From Streptomyces sp. CG 926 (GTDB lineage Bacteria; Actinomycetota; Actinomycetes; Streptomycetales; Streptomycetaceae), in contig NZ_QGGZ01000003.1 of assembly GCF_003148825.1 (NCBI RefSeq), positions 248,001 to 312,000 on the forward strand: 64,000 bases of DNA, given 5' to 3'. Numbering within the stretch: position 1 is the first letter of the stretch; every line of letters begins with the position of its first letter. Below, piece after piece: positions 56,018 to 63,482 of the stretch. Both the position numbers and the translations under genes were made by a program. The notes beneath the pieces were generated by a model. The model had not been told where the DNA came from, made no database searches, and saw nothing but the letters and a program-made list of their open reading frames with translations.

Positions 56018-56891
56018 CGGTGACCCTCCTGAGCTGGTCCGGTTCGAGCGGGGAGGCGATGGCCTCCTTGGCGGCCTTCCAGTGCTGCGGCGTACTGGCG
56101 GACAGCAGTACCACGTCGAGGCTCGGGCAGGACGCCGCAGCCAGGAGGCAAGCGGCGGCCGGGCTGCTGCCGGGGCGGATGAAGTCGGCGAGTTCGGGTG
56201 TGGCCAGGTCCAGGAGTTCACCGCCGTGCAGGGGCGAGGAGCCGAAGGTGAGCAGGCCGGCCGCGCGGGCCTGGACCAGCGGGCCCCGCCCGTCGAGGGC
56301 GAGCGCGATCGGGCGGGCCATGACGAGACTGACCGGCTGTTGGACGGCACCGAGGTGGTGTTCACCCGATCCGGCTGCCTGCTTGGCCAGACCGAGGAGT
56401 TCGGGGACGGTGAATGCCTCGTGCTGGAAGCCGGACCAGGTGGCCACTCCGTATCCGGCGATGCGGCCCGCGGTGGCGTACTCCTCCAGTACGGACAACA
56501 CGTCGCGCAACCGTGCGTGCAGCACCGCACGGTCGGCGTGACCTTGCTCGGGGTTGTGGACGAACACGATGTCGGCGCGGCCCAGGGCCGCCAGCGAGCG
56601 ATCGGTCTGCCATCTGGCGAAACCGGGGTGGAGGCTGTGGCCGGCGGCGGCTTCGGCAGGTGTGAGGACCCCGGCCGCCACCGCGGCCTCGCCTTCCAGC
56701 CGGGTGAAGAACCCAGTCTTCGTCGCGACCATCACGCGGGGGTGGTCGGTGATGACCGGGCCGAGTGTCTGCTGAGCCATGCCGTAGTTGGGTGCGGTGT
56801 CCAGCCACACCAACCCGTCGGAGCACACGGTGCGCGCCGCCTCCTCGACAGCGCGCACCCGGTACGTCCCGAGCCCGAGTGCGGCGGTCAC
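55998..56891 (-). CDS. aldo/keto reductase
   Basis: 297 aa from GTG 56891 (encoded MTAALGLGTYRV). AKR barrel: WLDTAPNYGMAQQTLG carries the catalytic Asp and Tyr, RVMVATKTG the Lys, IVFVHNPEQ the His-region strand. GTGA overlap with the upstream oxygenase gene. NADPH-dependent carbonyl reduction; its substrate could be an oxidised product of the oxygenase. Confidence 0.88.
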   Translation of the reverse strand: MTAALGLGTYRVRAVEEAARTVCSDGLVWLDTAPNYGMAQQTLGPVITDHPRVMVATKTGFFTRLEGEAAVAAGVLTPAEAAAGHSLHPGFARWQTDRSLAALGRADIVFVHNPEQGHADRAVLHARLRDVLSVLEEYATAGRIAGYGVATWSGFQHEAFTVPELLGLAKQAAGSGEHHLGAVQQPVSLVMARPIALALDGRGPLVQARAAGLLTFGSSPLHGGELLDLATPELADFIRPGSSPAAACLLAAASCPSLDVVLLSASTPQHWKAAKEAIASPLEPDQLRRVTDVLAQG

Positions 56892-58072
56892 CTGGTCGCC
56901 CCGATGACGGCGGCGGCCTGCCCGCCGACCAAGGCCGAGACGACCTCGGCGCACTGGCCGACGGTGAGTCCGGATTCGGCGGCCAGGTCCCCGAGCGTGA
57001 TCGGCTGCCCAGCGGCGAGGCGGCGTAGCAAGGGCGCGGCCGGTGCCGCGAAGGTCCACTCGCGGCCGGCGCCGGAGAAGGTCACCGTCTCGGCGTCCTG
57101 GTCCACCCGGGACCGGGGCACAGTGCCCTGCACGGTGATCCCGGGCTCGGGCGGAACGGTCGTCAGGTACGGCAGGGAAAGGCGCGGCCGGCCCGGGTGC
57201 GTGGTGTCCAGCGACCTCTCCCACCTGTCCAGGACCGCCGGATCCTCCAGGGCGGCCAGCACCTCCTTGCGTACGGCGCCCAGGTAGTCCGAACGCTCCT
57301 CGGGGGTGCTGAAGCGGGGGACGTCGGAGCGGACGGTTGCGCTGGCCCGGAGGTCGTCGCACAGCCACCCGAGGAACTCGGCACCAGTCTGCGTGGCCAG
57401 CCCGAAGGTGAGGTGGAGTGATGCGGTGCCCTGGTCGGCGCTCACCGCGTGCCACCAGCCGCGCGGCAGGTAGAGCGCATCGCCGGCCGTCAGGACGATG
57501 TCCTCGATCGGCTCGCCCGTCGGGGCCTCGGGGGCTTCGACGTCGCGCCAGGCCGGGGCCTGTCGGGTGGGGCCGAAGATCTTCCACCGCTTGGAGCCTT
57601 CGAGCTGGAGGACCACGACGTCGTGGTCGTCCCAGTGGGTACCGAACCCTTCCTCGGCCGTCCAGGAGGCGTACGCGTTGGCCTGGACGGGCGTCCGGAA
57701 GAACCGTTCGAGGCCGGCGGCGGCTTCCCGGACGGGCGGGTGGATCTGGTCGATCGCATCGATGACGAGGGAGGCACCCTCGGCGAGGCGTGCGTGGAAT
57801 TCGGCGGGCTGGGGCTGGTACCAGGACACCCCGCGCCGGTTCGTGCGCAAGACGGAATACGCGGTCGCGGGTACGGCCTCCCCGGCGCGGGAGAGCCGCA
57901 TGCGGGGAGGCTCCAACCGGTGTGCGGCAACGATCTCGTTGATGTCGTCCCAGGTCAGCAGAGCGGGGACGGCGGTGTCGGCAGAGCGGATCACTGCGTG
58001 GACGCGGAAACACGTCTGGGCGAGGAACGTGTCCCCGCCCAGACGCTGCGCCCACGATGCGGAATCAATCAC
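56888..58072 (-). CDS. JmjC/cupin_4 Fe(II)/2-oxoglutarate oxygenase
   Basis: 394 aa from GTG 58072 (encoded MIDSASWAQRLGG), GAGGAG 8 nt upstream. The JmjC core has THWDDHDVVVLQLEGSKRWK (iron ligands H-x-D and the 2-oxoglutarate-contacting Lys) and LYLPRGWWHAVSA (distal His). The ROX-like C-terminal winged-helix region (LLRRLAAGQPITLGDLAAES) is present. Family members hydroxylate proteins or peptides. It begins 19 bp after a 43-aa peptide gene. Confidence 0.88.
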   Translation of the reverse strand: MIDSASWAQRLGGDTFLAQTCFRVHAVIRSADTAVPALLTWDDINEIVAAHRLEPPRMRLSRAGEAVPATAYSVLRTNRRGVSWYQPQPAEFHARLAEGASLVIDAIDQIHPPVREAAAGLERFFRTPVQANAYASWTAEEGFGTHWDDHDVVVLQLEGSKRWKIFGPTRQAPAWRDVEAPEAPTGEPIEDIVLTAGDALYLPRGWWHAVSADQGTASLHLTFGLATQTGAEFLGWLCDDLRASATVRSDVPRFSTPEERSDYLGAVRKEVLAALEDPAVLDRWERSLDTTHPGRPRLSLPYLTTVPPEPGITVQGTVPRSRVDQDAETVTFSGAGREWTFAAPAAPLLRRLAAGQPITLGDLAAESGLTVGQCAEVVSALVGGQAAAVIGATR

Positions 58073-58091
58073 CGTGGGTCTCCTCGGTCGA

Positions 58092-58223
58092 TCAGGTGTC
58101 GTTCATGTCCGACTTGCCGCCGGTGTTGTCGGACGCCTCTTCGGCGCGCGACCGTGCCGCGTTGATGCGGCGGACACCGATCAGCAGGCCACTGGCCTGC
58201 TCGGTGGGAGCGTTCTCGTTCAT
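58092..58223 (-). CDS. 43-aa candidate precursor peptide
   Basis: 43 codons: MNENAPTEQASGLLIGVRRI, then NAARSRAEEASDNTGGKSDM and NDT. AAGGAG 6 nt before ATG 58223. Polar, Arg/Asn/Asp/Ser-rich, no Cys, no signal peptide; an amphipathic middle could be a recognition segment, with the Asp/Asn/Lys-rich end as core. Directly upstream of a JmjC oxygenase, reductase and kinase. Role as a modified-peptide precursor is inferred from context only. Confidence 0.6.
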   Translation of the reverse strand: MNENAPTEQASGLLIGVRRINAARSRAEEASDNTGGKSDMNDT

Positions 58224-58307
58224 CCCGTACTCCTTCCTGGTCCTGATGGGGCCCGCAGGGGTTCCTGCAGGAAATCTGGGTGTGGTGCCGGGCGGGGGCC
58301 CGCGGGG

Positions 58308-58457
58308 TCAGCGCCCGGGATCACCTGCGACGGCCAGGGCGACCACGAGAGCGCTGACGGACGCGACGTAGAGCAGGACGGCCAGCTGCTGGCGCCAGCC
58401 CCACGAGGTTCTGCGGTTCAGCCGCGCTCCAAGCTGGAGGGGTCCTTGACGACCCAC
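58308..58457 (-). CDS. small single-pass membrane protein
   Basis: 49 aa if started at GTG 58457, overlapping the upstream gene by 40 bp. One clear transmembrane helix (LAVLLYVASVSALVVALAVA) after a basic TSWGWRQQ segment. The ribosome binding site is weak. Could be an export or immunity component of the operon. Confidence 0.4.
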   Translation of the reverse strand: MGRQGPLQLGARLNRRTSWGWRQQLAVLLYVASVSALVVALAVAGDPGR

Positions 58458-58645
58458 TCCATGCCGCCGCCCTCGGGCCGGGCGAAGACGGCGTTCGCGT
58501 ACGAGACCCGGCTGGCCGGGTCCTCGTACTCGCCGATGAACTGGACGATGCCCCGCCGGTTCTCCAGCGGATCGAAGACCGGCGTTCCTTCGCTGACCCA
58601 GCCGGGCACGGTCTGTCGCTGACGCGGACGGATCTGAGGGGCCAC
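58418..58645 (-). CDS. small hypothetical protein, first of the peptide operon
   Basis: 75 aa from GTG 58645 (encoded MAPQIRPRQRQ) behind GAGGAGAG. Contains VPGWVSEGTPVFDPLENRRG, IVQFIGEYEDPASRV and EWVVKDPSSLERG; looks like a compact beta protein. No motif known. Divergent from the XRE-TPR regulator. Confidence 0.65.
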   Translation of the reverse strand: MAPQIRPRQRQTVPGWVSEGTPVFDPLENRRGIVQFIGEYEDPASRVSYANAVFARPEGGGMEWVVKDPSSLERG

Positions 58646-58810
58646 GGCTCTCTCCTCGGTCTCGGGCTGGCGCTTGGCTCCGGGGACGCAGCGGGCCGCA
58701 GGTGCGACATGGGGTACGGCCTTGCGGCCCGCTGCGAGGGGGAGGCCACCTTCCCTGGCGGCTGTAACCAGTCAACTGCCGTACGCGTTTGGACGGATGG
58801 GCCAGACGGC

Positions 58811-58847
58811 ATGGCCATTCCGGGGACATGGCCAGGTTTTATGGCCA
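58811..58847. repeat. three ATGGCCA direct repeats
   Basis: ATGGCCA at 58811, 58828 and 58841 in the 235-bp divergent gap between the peptide operon and its regulator. Candidate binding sites of the XRE-TPR protein. Confidence 0.4.
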
Positions 58848-58880
58848 CGCTGGAATCCGGGCTCTGCGAACGGTCGGGGG

Positions 58881-60164
58881 ATGGCGATGATGACCACGAA
58901 CGAGGGCGACGGCGTGGAACCGATCGGGCCGCTGTTGCGGCGCCTGCGGATGGCTGGCGGGCGCACGCAGGAAGGCCTGGCGGCCGATCTCTCCGCCCGA
59001 CGGGGGTACCCGCTGGAGCAGGGCGCGGTCTCCAGGTGGGAGACCCACGAACGGCTGCCGGACCCGGCTTCGCGGTCCCTGCTGGCCGCGGAGTTCGGCG
59101 TACCGGAGGAGGTACTGCGCCGGGCCGTGGCTCTCGCACGGCGCCTTCGCCGCCAAGAGCAGAGGAACCAGACCGACCAGGAGAACGAAGTGTTCGACCG
59201 CCGCGGATTCATGACGGCTTCGGCCGGCGCCGGGATCGCCGTCATACAGCCCTCTTCGCTGCTCTCGTCAGGACGGAGGATCGGAGCGGACGTACCACGG
59301 CAGTTGAGTCAGCGCACCGCCCGACTCCGGCGCCTGGACGACTTCGTGGGCGGCGGAGACACCTACCAGATGTACGTCCGGGAGCTGGAGGCCACGACCC
59401 GGCTGGCCGACGAAGGGGTCTACAGCGAGGCGACCGGCCGGGGCCTACGCGGCATCATCGCCGAACAGGCCCAGCTCGCCGGATGGGCGGCCTACGACGC
59501 AGGCCAGTACGAGGAGGCCCGCGGGCACTACATGACTGCCCTGGCCGCATCCCGCGCCGCCGAGGACAACGCCTTGGAAGGCAACTCGCTGGCCTTCCTC
59601 GCGTATCTGGAATGGACCGCGGGCGGCAACGCCGGTATCCGGTTCGCCACGGCCGCGTACGAGGCGCTCGGGTCGGGGACTGCACCCGTCGTACGGGCAC
59701 TGCTGGCGGACCGGCTGGCCTGGCAGCACGCGACCTCGGGGAACGCCCGGGAGGCGGACTACGCCCTGGGCCTCGCCGAGGAGGCCATCCACGAGCCCGG
59801 CGACGGGCCGGGCCCCGACTGGGCGTACTGGGTGGACCGCGACGAGATCGCGATCATGACGGGCAGGTGCTGGTCGGAACTGCACCGGCCCCTGCGGGCG
59901 ATCCCAGCGCTGGAGGACGCCCTGGGCCGGTACGACGACTCCCGATCCCGCGACAAGGCGCTCTACCTGTCGTGGCTCGCGGCGGCCTACCTGGACGCCG
60001 GCGAGATCGAGCACGCGACAGCGATCACGACCCGGGTGTTCGACCTCTCCGAGGGACTCGCCTCGATCCGGCCGATGGTGCGGGCCCGCCTGATGGCCAA
60101 GCGACTGGAGCCCCACCGGTCGCTGGCCCCCGTCAGCGCGCTGCTGGAGCGGGCCAAAGGCTAG
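58881..60164 (+). CDS. XRE-TPR regulator
   Basis: 427 aa from ATG 58881. N-terminal HTH_3 (LLRRLRMAGGRTQEGLAADL, GAVSRWETHERLPDPASR), then a TPR-type C-terminal domain (AGWAAYDAGQYEEARGHYMT, READYALGLAEEAIHE). Peptide-sensing RRNPP-like logic is plausible, given the small peptide encoded divergently. Convergent, 4-bp overlap with cutA. Confidence 0.88.
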   Translation: MAMMTTNEGDGVEPIGPLLRRLRMAGGRTQEGLAADLSARRGYPLEQGAVSRWETHERLPDPASRSLLAAEFGVPEEVLRRAVALARRLRRQEQRNQTDQENEVFDRRGFMTASAGAGIAVIQPSSLLSSGRRIGADVPRQLSQRTARLRRLDDFVGGGDTYQMYVRELEATTRLADEGVYSEATGRGLRGIIAEQAQLAGWAAYDAGQYEEARGHYMTALAASRAAEDNALEGNSLAFLAYLEWTAGGNAGIRFATAAYEALGSGTAPVVRALLADRLAWQHATSGNAREADYALGLAEEAIHEPGDGPGPDWAYWVDRDEIAIMTGRCWSELHRPLRAIPALEDALGRYDDSRSRDKALYLSWLAAAYLDAGEIEHATAITTRVFDLSEGLASIRPMVRARLMAKRLEPHRSLAPVSALLERAKG

Positions 60165-60478
60165 CGAGTGGCCCGGGTGATCCAGTCCAGGTACTCGGCA
60201 CGGCCGGCGTCGATCGCGAACGCGATGACCTCAGGCGAGTCGTAGGGATGGTTGTCCACCAGGTGCTTCTCCAGCGCCTCGCGCCGGTCACCGGCCGTAC
60301 GGAAGGTCACCTGGAACTCGGTGCCCTCGCAGACCTCGCCGAGATGCCGGTACGTCGTCTCGATGGGCCCGGTCACCTGCCCGGAAGCGGCCAGATTCGC
60401 CCCCACTGCCGAGCGCGACAGCTTCCGCGCGGCGTCCTGATTGTCCACGGTCGTGATCACGATCAAGAAATCAGCCAT
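60161..60478 (-). CDS. cutA: CutA divalent-ion tolerance protein
   Basis: 105 aa trimeric PII-like protein. ADFLIVITTVDNQDAARKLS, then TEFQVTFRTAGDRREALEKH and HPYDSPEVIAF are typical. ATG 60478. Near the right end of the large element, so either captured or part of the original element. Confidence 0.9.
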   Translation of the reverse strand: MADFLIVITTVDNQDAARKLSRSAVGANLAASGQVTGPIETTYRHLGEVCEGTEFQVTFRTAGDRREALEKHLVDNHPYDSPEVIAFAIDAGRAEYLDWITRATR

Positions 60479-60867
60479 GGGTGCAACGTACCCGGCCCCG
60501 GCCACGCGCCTGGATGGAAGGATGTGGACCGGCGGAACTTCACCGTCGCATCCAGCAGATACGCCGTGTCCGCGCCTGGCCTGCCCGACGTGGCTGCCGT
60601 GCGGCGGTTGACCACTTCCAGCCCCGCTCGGCCGACTGCTTGCGCGAGCAATCCCGAACGCCGGGCACCCACCAGTGGCGACGGATTGCGGACACGCTGC
60701 AGGCCTCGCACCGCCGGTGGGGCAGCCCCACGAAGGCCGTGCCCCAACCGTGCCCTTAAGCACGGTCAACAGCGGTCAGAACCGGAGTGGAGAGACCCCT
60801 CGAAACCCACCGCGAAGAACGGATTCCCGCAGGTCAGACGGCGCATGGGTGCGATCCGCGCCATAGA
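60479..60867. other. right end of the large element
   Basis: 389 bp between cutA and att core 2. Contains CAACAGCGGTCA (60767-60778), also found 88 bp before att core 3 (63212-63223), so probably part of integrase arm sites. No gene recognised. Confidence 0.5.
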
Positions 60868-60909
60868 TTCCCAAGCTTATAGCGCGGGTTCGATTCCCGT
60901 CATCCGCTC
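60868..60909 (+). repeat. att core 2
   Basis: 42 bp identical to the tRNA-Gly 3' end at 31724-31765. The junction of the two tandem elements. Followed by its own terminator. Confidence 0.92.
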
Positions 60910-60915
60910 CATAAC

Positions 60916-60944
60916 AAAGCCCCAGGTCATCAACCTGGGGCTTT
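60916..60944. terminator. terminator after att core 2
   Basis: AAAGCCCCAGGT / ACCTGGGGCTTT with a TTTT run, the only one here with a T tract. Confidence 0.85.
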
Positions 60945-60962
60945 TGTGTTGCCTAGACCTCT

Positions 60963-61097
60963 CTACCCCTCCCGTGCCAGATCCGTGCCAGATGCCTTGG
61001 CACGCATGGCCTGCACCCGGGCATCGATCCCGGCGGCGACTTCGCGCTGTCGCTCAAGGTTGGAGTGCTGGTAGATCATCGCCGCCTTCTCCGAGGA
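60963..61097 (-). pseudogene. integrase C-terminal remnant
   Basis: About 44 residues: SSEKAAMIYQHSNLERQREV, then AAGIDARVQAMRAKASG to the stop. Matches the end of the 47475 integrase, including the nucleophile Tyr. Everything N-terminal of SSEK is missing; the frame runs into GntR sequence of the opposite strand. Confidence 0.85.
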
Positions 61098-61725
61098 GAT
61101 CGCCGAAGAATGCGGCGTCGGCGAGAACGTGGTGCGCAGGGCGCAGGAGCTCCTGAGCTCACAAGGTGTGCTGGAAGGCCGCGCAGGTTCGGGCACGTAC
61201 GTCGCTGAGCCCCGTAGGCGTGTGCGCGTGGTCCGGTCTTCGGCCCGTGAGCAGCCAGGTGGCTCACCGTTCCGTTCGGACATGCAGGCACTGGGCAAGC
61301 AAGGGCACTGGGCGAGCCGTACCGAGGCGAAGGTGCCCGCACCGGTCGAGATCGCCAGGCGGCTCGGCATCGCCGACGGCGACTTGTGCGTCCGGCCCGT
61401 CTACGAGTTCCTCGCCGACGGAAGGCCGGTGCAGCTGTCGACGAGTTGGGAACCGTACGAGCTCACCGCCGGCAGCCTCGTCGTGCCTCCCGAGGGCGGA
61501 CCGCACGCAGGGGTGGGCGTCGTGAACCGCATGTCCGAGCTCGAAGTCACCGTCAGCCATGCGGTCGAACAGCCGGAGCCGCGGCACGCCACCGTCGAGG
61601 AGGCATCGCTCCTCGGGATCCAGAAGGCCGCACCCGTCACACACATCCGGCGGACCTACTCCAGCGACCAGGGCCGGCCCGCGCTGTGCGAGATCGTCTA
61701 CGGGATCCCCGTCAGCCGGCAGTGA
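61090..61725 (+). pseudogene. GntR/UTRA regulator lacking its HTH start
   Basis: From SEEIAEECGVGENVVRRAQE (middle of the GntR winged helix) onward, then a complete UTRA ligand domain (KVPAPVEIARRLGIADGDLC, HIRRTYSSDQGRPALCEIVY). The first ~35 residues normally present are replaced by the integrase remnant. An internal GTG or ATG might still yield a ligand-domain-only protein. Fused at a shared CTCCGAGGA-type sequence. Confidence 0.8.
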
Positions 61726-62109
61726 GGGGCCTGTCGTTGACGGGGCAGGGTGGAGATCTCGGCGCCACTTGTGTCCGGACGAGGCCAAGTAGGTTGCTGG
61801 TATGGGCGATAGTTCAGACGTCGGGCGGTTGAGCCCGGAAGGGCTCCAGCCGATGAACGCCCTGCTTCGCAGGTTCTGCACCCACGAGCTGGACCAGTGT
61901 GAGGCTCCCGGCCGGGGCTTGCCGGGATACCGCGCTGCTCGGCCTGATCGTCGCCGGCGTGATCGGCCTCGGGAACGGAACAACATCTGCGGGGCCGGAG
62001 CAGGCTCGGGTCAGGAGTTACCGGGCGAGGCCCTCTCATGTTGATACGCCCTTCGGGTGATGTGGCCGCCATCGGTGTGTCGCGGACGTCGCAGAAACGT
62101 TGATGCGGC
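61726..62109. other. gap with a possible gene fragment
   Basis: 384 bp. At 61802 a frame reads LSPEGLQPMNALLRRFCTHE, LDQC, similar to the start of small Streptomyces proteins ending HELDQFE, but continues as shadow. Probably a broken gene. Confidence 0.3.
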
Positions 62110-63021
62110 GTGGAGACACGTGAACTATGGGAACGCAACGCGCTGCTGGCCGAGGCGTTCTGCAGGACGGACGAACGGGTGCGTCAGGCTCAGGCGGTGA
62201 TGGACGAGGCACTGGCCAGCCGGACCAGGACACTGGCCGCGTTCGCCTTGACGGTAGGCAGCGACGCCGCCGTTGCCGACCTGATGGGGTTGAACGAACG
62301 CGAGGTACGTGTCGCACGCCGCACGGTCGGCAAGGACGACGCCCGTACCGTCGCCGACCAGTTGCTCACCCCTCCTGCCGAAACGTCCCCTCAGCCTCTT
62401 CCGTCTGTCAGCCCTCCTGCTGAAACGTCCCCTCAGCCTGCTCCACCCGTCACCCCTCCCGCAGAAACGTCCCACCAACCCGCTCCACCCGTCACCCCTC
62501 CTGCTGAAACGTCCCCTCAGCCTCTTCCGTCTGTCAGCCCTCCTCCAGAAGCGTCCCCTCAGCCTGCTCCACCGGTCACCCCTCCTGCAGAAACGTCCCC
62601 CCAGCTGCCTCCGCCCGTCCCGAATCGCGGATGGCATGCGCACGCGGAAGCCATGCGCGCACATATGCCCTATCCGCGCCCGGAGGCAGCGTGGCCTGCT
62701 CATACGCCTGTGTCCGAGAACAAGACTTCAGGTGCCCCGGTGGACTGGACGGCCGGGATGGACTCCGTATTGCAGTGGAGTTGGCAATCCGGCCTCGACC
62801 TTCAGACCGTTGCCGAAGAACTCGGCCTGAGCATCAAGGACCTACTCCTGCGATCGCAGATTCTTGCCGCCGAAGGACGGCTGATGGCGCAGCTCCCCCC
62901 GGAGCACGAGGCGAGCCAATCCGGCCGTCACCGCCGGCACGCCTTCATGCCGTACGCCCCCGTCCCCGACAGCCCGGAGGCTCTGTACAGCTCGTACAGC
63001 TCGACAAGCCCCTACATCTGA
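62110..63021 (+). CDS. double-HTH protein with six 14-residue repeats
   Basis: 303 aa from GTG 62110. Residues about 40-75 form an HTH-like unit (VGSDAAVADLMGLNEREVRVA); residues 88-171 are six 14-residue repeats of the type PPAETSPQPAPPVT; residues about 215-260 form a second HTH-like unit (SGLDLQTVAEELGLSIKDLL). The Pro-rich linker is probably extended. Not recognised; a DNA-bridging regulator is a guess. Confidence 0.7.
   Translation: METRELWERNALLAEAFCRTDERVRQAQAVMDEALASRTRTLAAFALTVGSDAAVADLMGLNEREVRVARRTVGKDDARTVADQLLTPPAETSPQPLPSVSPPAETSPQPAPPVTPPAETSHQPAPPVTPPAETSPQPLPSVSPPPEASPQPAPPVTPPAETSPQLPPPVPNRGWHAHAEAMRAHMPYPRPEAAWPAHTPVSENKTSGAPVDWTAGMDSVLQWSWQSGLDLQTVAEELGLSIKDLLLRSQILAAEGRLMAQLPPEHEASQSGRHRRHAFMPYAPVPDSPEALYSSYSSTSPYI
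62371..62622 (+). repeat. six 42-bp tandem repeats
   Basis: Units begin CCTCCTGCNGAAACGTCCC (consensus) and stay in frame. Copies 1 and 4 (LPSVS type) and copies 2, 3 and 5 (APPVT type) alternate, pointing to higher-order duplication. Confidence 0.85.
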
Positions 63022-63227
63022 ACCGCCACCGCATCACTCCCGGGCCCGACCTGCCTGCCTGCCTGCCTGCCCTGAGATATGCAGTGCCAAGACTTGCTTG
63101 ACGTCATTGGCTCTGGACTCGCTTGACGGTCATGGGAGGTGTTTGGCGGGTCCGTCTTACGTCAGCAACGGTGGCTCCCGACCGTGCCACTCTCATGCCA
63201 GCCAGAGCGGGCAACAGCGGTCAACGG

Positions 63228-63267
63228 CGGGTGCCAGGGCGAGCCCCAGGGTTCGCCCTGGCACCCG
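63228..63267. terminator. hairpin before att core 3
   Basis: 15-bp stem CGGGTGCCAGGGCGA / TCGCCCTGGCACCCG, 10-nt loop, in the 289-bp gap after the repeat protein. Confidence 0.8.
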
Positions 63268-63310
63268 TTTGTAATGGTCAACGGCCAGATGGGGCGCGGA
63301 AGAACGGTGA

Positions 63311-63352
63311 TCCCCAAGCTTATGGCGCGGGTTCGATTCCCGTCATCCGCTC
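63311..63352 (+). repeat. att core 3, right boundary
   Basis: 42 bp with two mismatches to cores 1 and 2 (T to C in the anticodon-loop part, A to G in the variable-loop part). Followed by the third AAGGCCCAGGTC-type terminator (63359-63387) and then chromosomal sequence. Confidence 0.85.
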
Positions 63353-63358
63353 TTGAGA

Positions 63359-63387
63359 GAAGGCCCAGGTCAGCGACCTGGGCCTTC
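63359..63387. terminator. terminator after att core 3
   Basis: GAAGGCCCAGGTC / GACCTGGGCCTTC, loop AGC; probably the original tRNA-Gly terminator. Confidence 0.85.
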
Positions 63388-63482
63388 TTCATTGTCTGGG
63401 CCTATCCGATCTCGACGCGCCCTCCACGCACCACAAGTCGCCGCTCACCGGATCGAGTTCGTCCGGGCCGCCGGAACTCCTC

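Larger units (their letters stand above)
31766..60909. mobile_element. integrated genomic island at tRNA-Gly, with IME functions
   Basis: About 29.1 kb between two identical 42-bp att cores. The right half carries integrase, Xis, XRE repressor, DUF3631 ATPase, DUF2637 protein, MobC and relaxase; no FtsK/TraB translocase or type IV secretion genes are seen, so it is classed as an integrative mobilizable element rather than a self-transmissible AICE. The left 15.7 kb is a stress-gene collection. The integrase lies mid-element rather than beside an att site, suggesting a composite of two insertions. Boundaries are solid; the history is inferred. Confidence 0.8.
60910..63352. mobile_element. remnant of a second tRNA-Gly element
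   Basis: 2.4 kb between att cores 2 and 3. Begins with an integrase C-terminus in the usual place beside att, followed by a truncated GntR gene and a repeat-rich HTH protein; no replication or transfer genes left. Could still be moved in trans by a related integrase. Confidence 0.75.
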
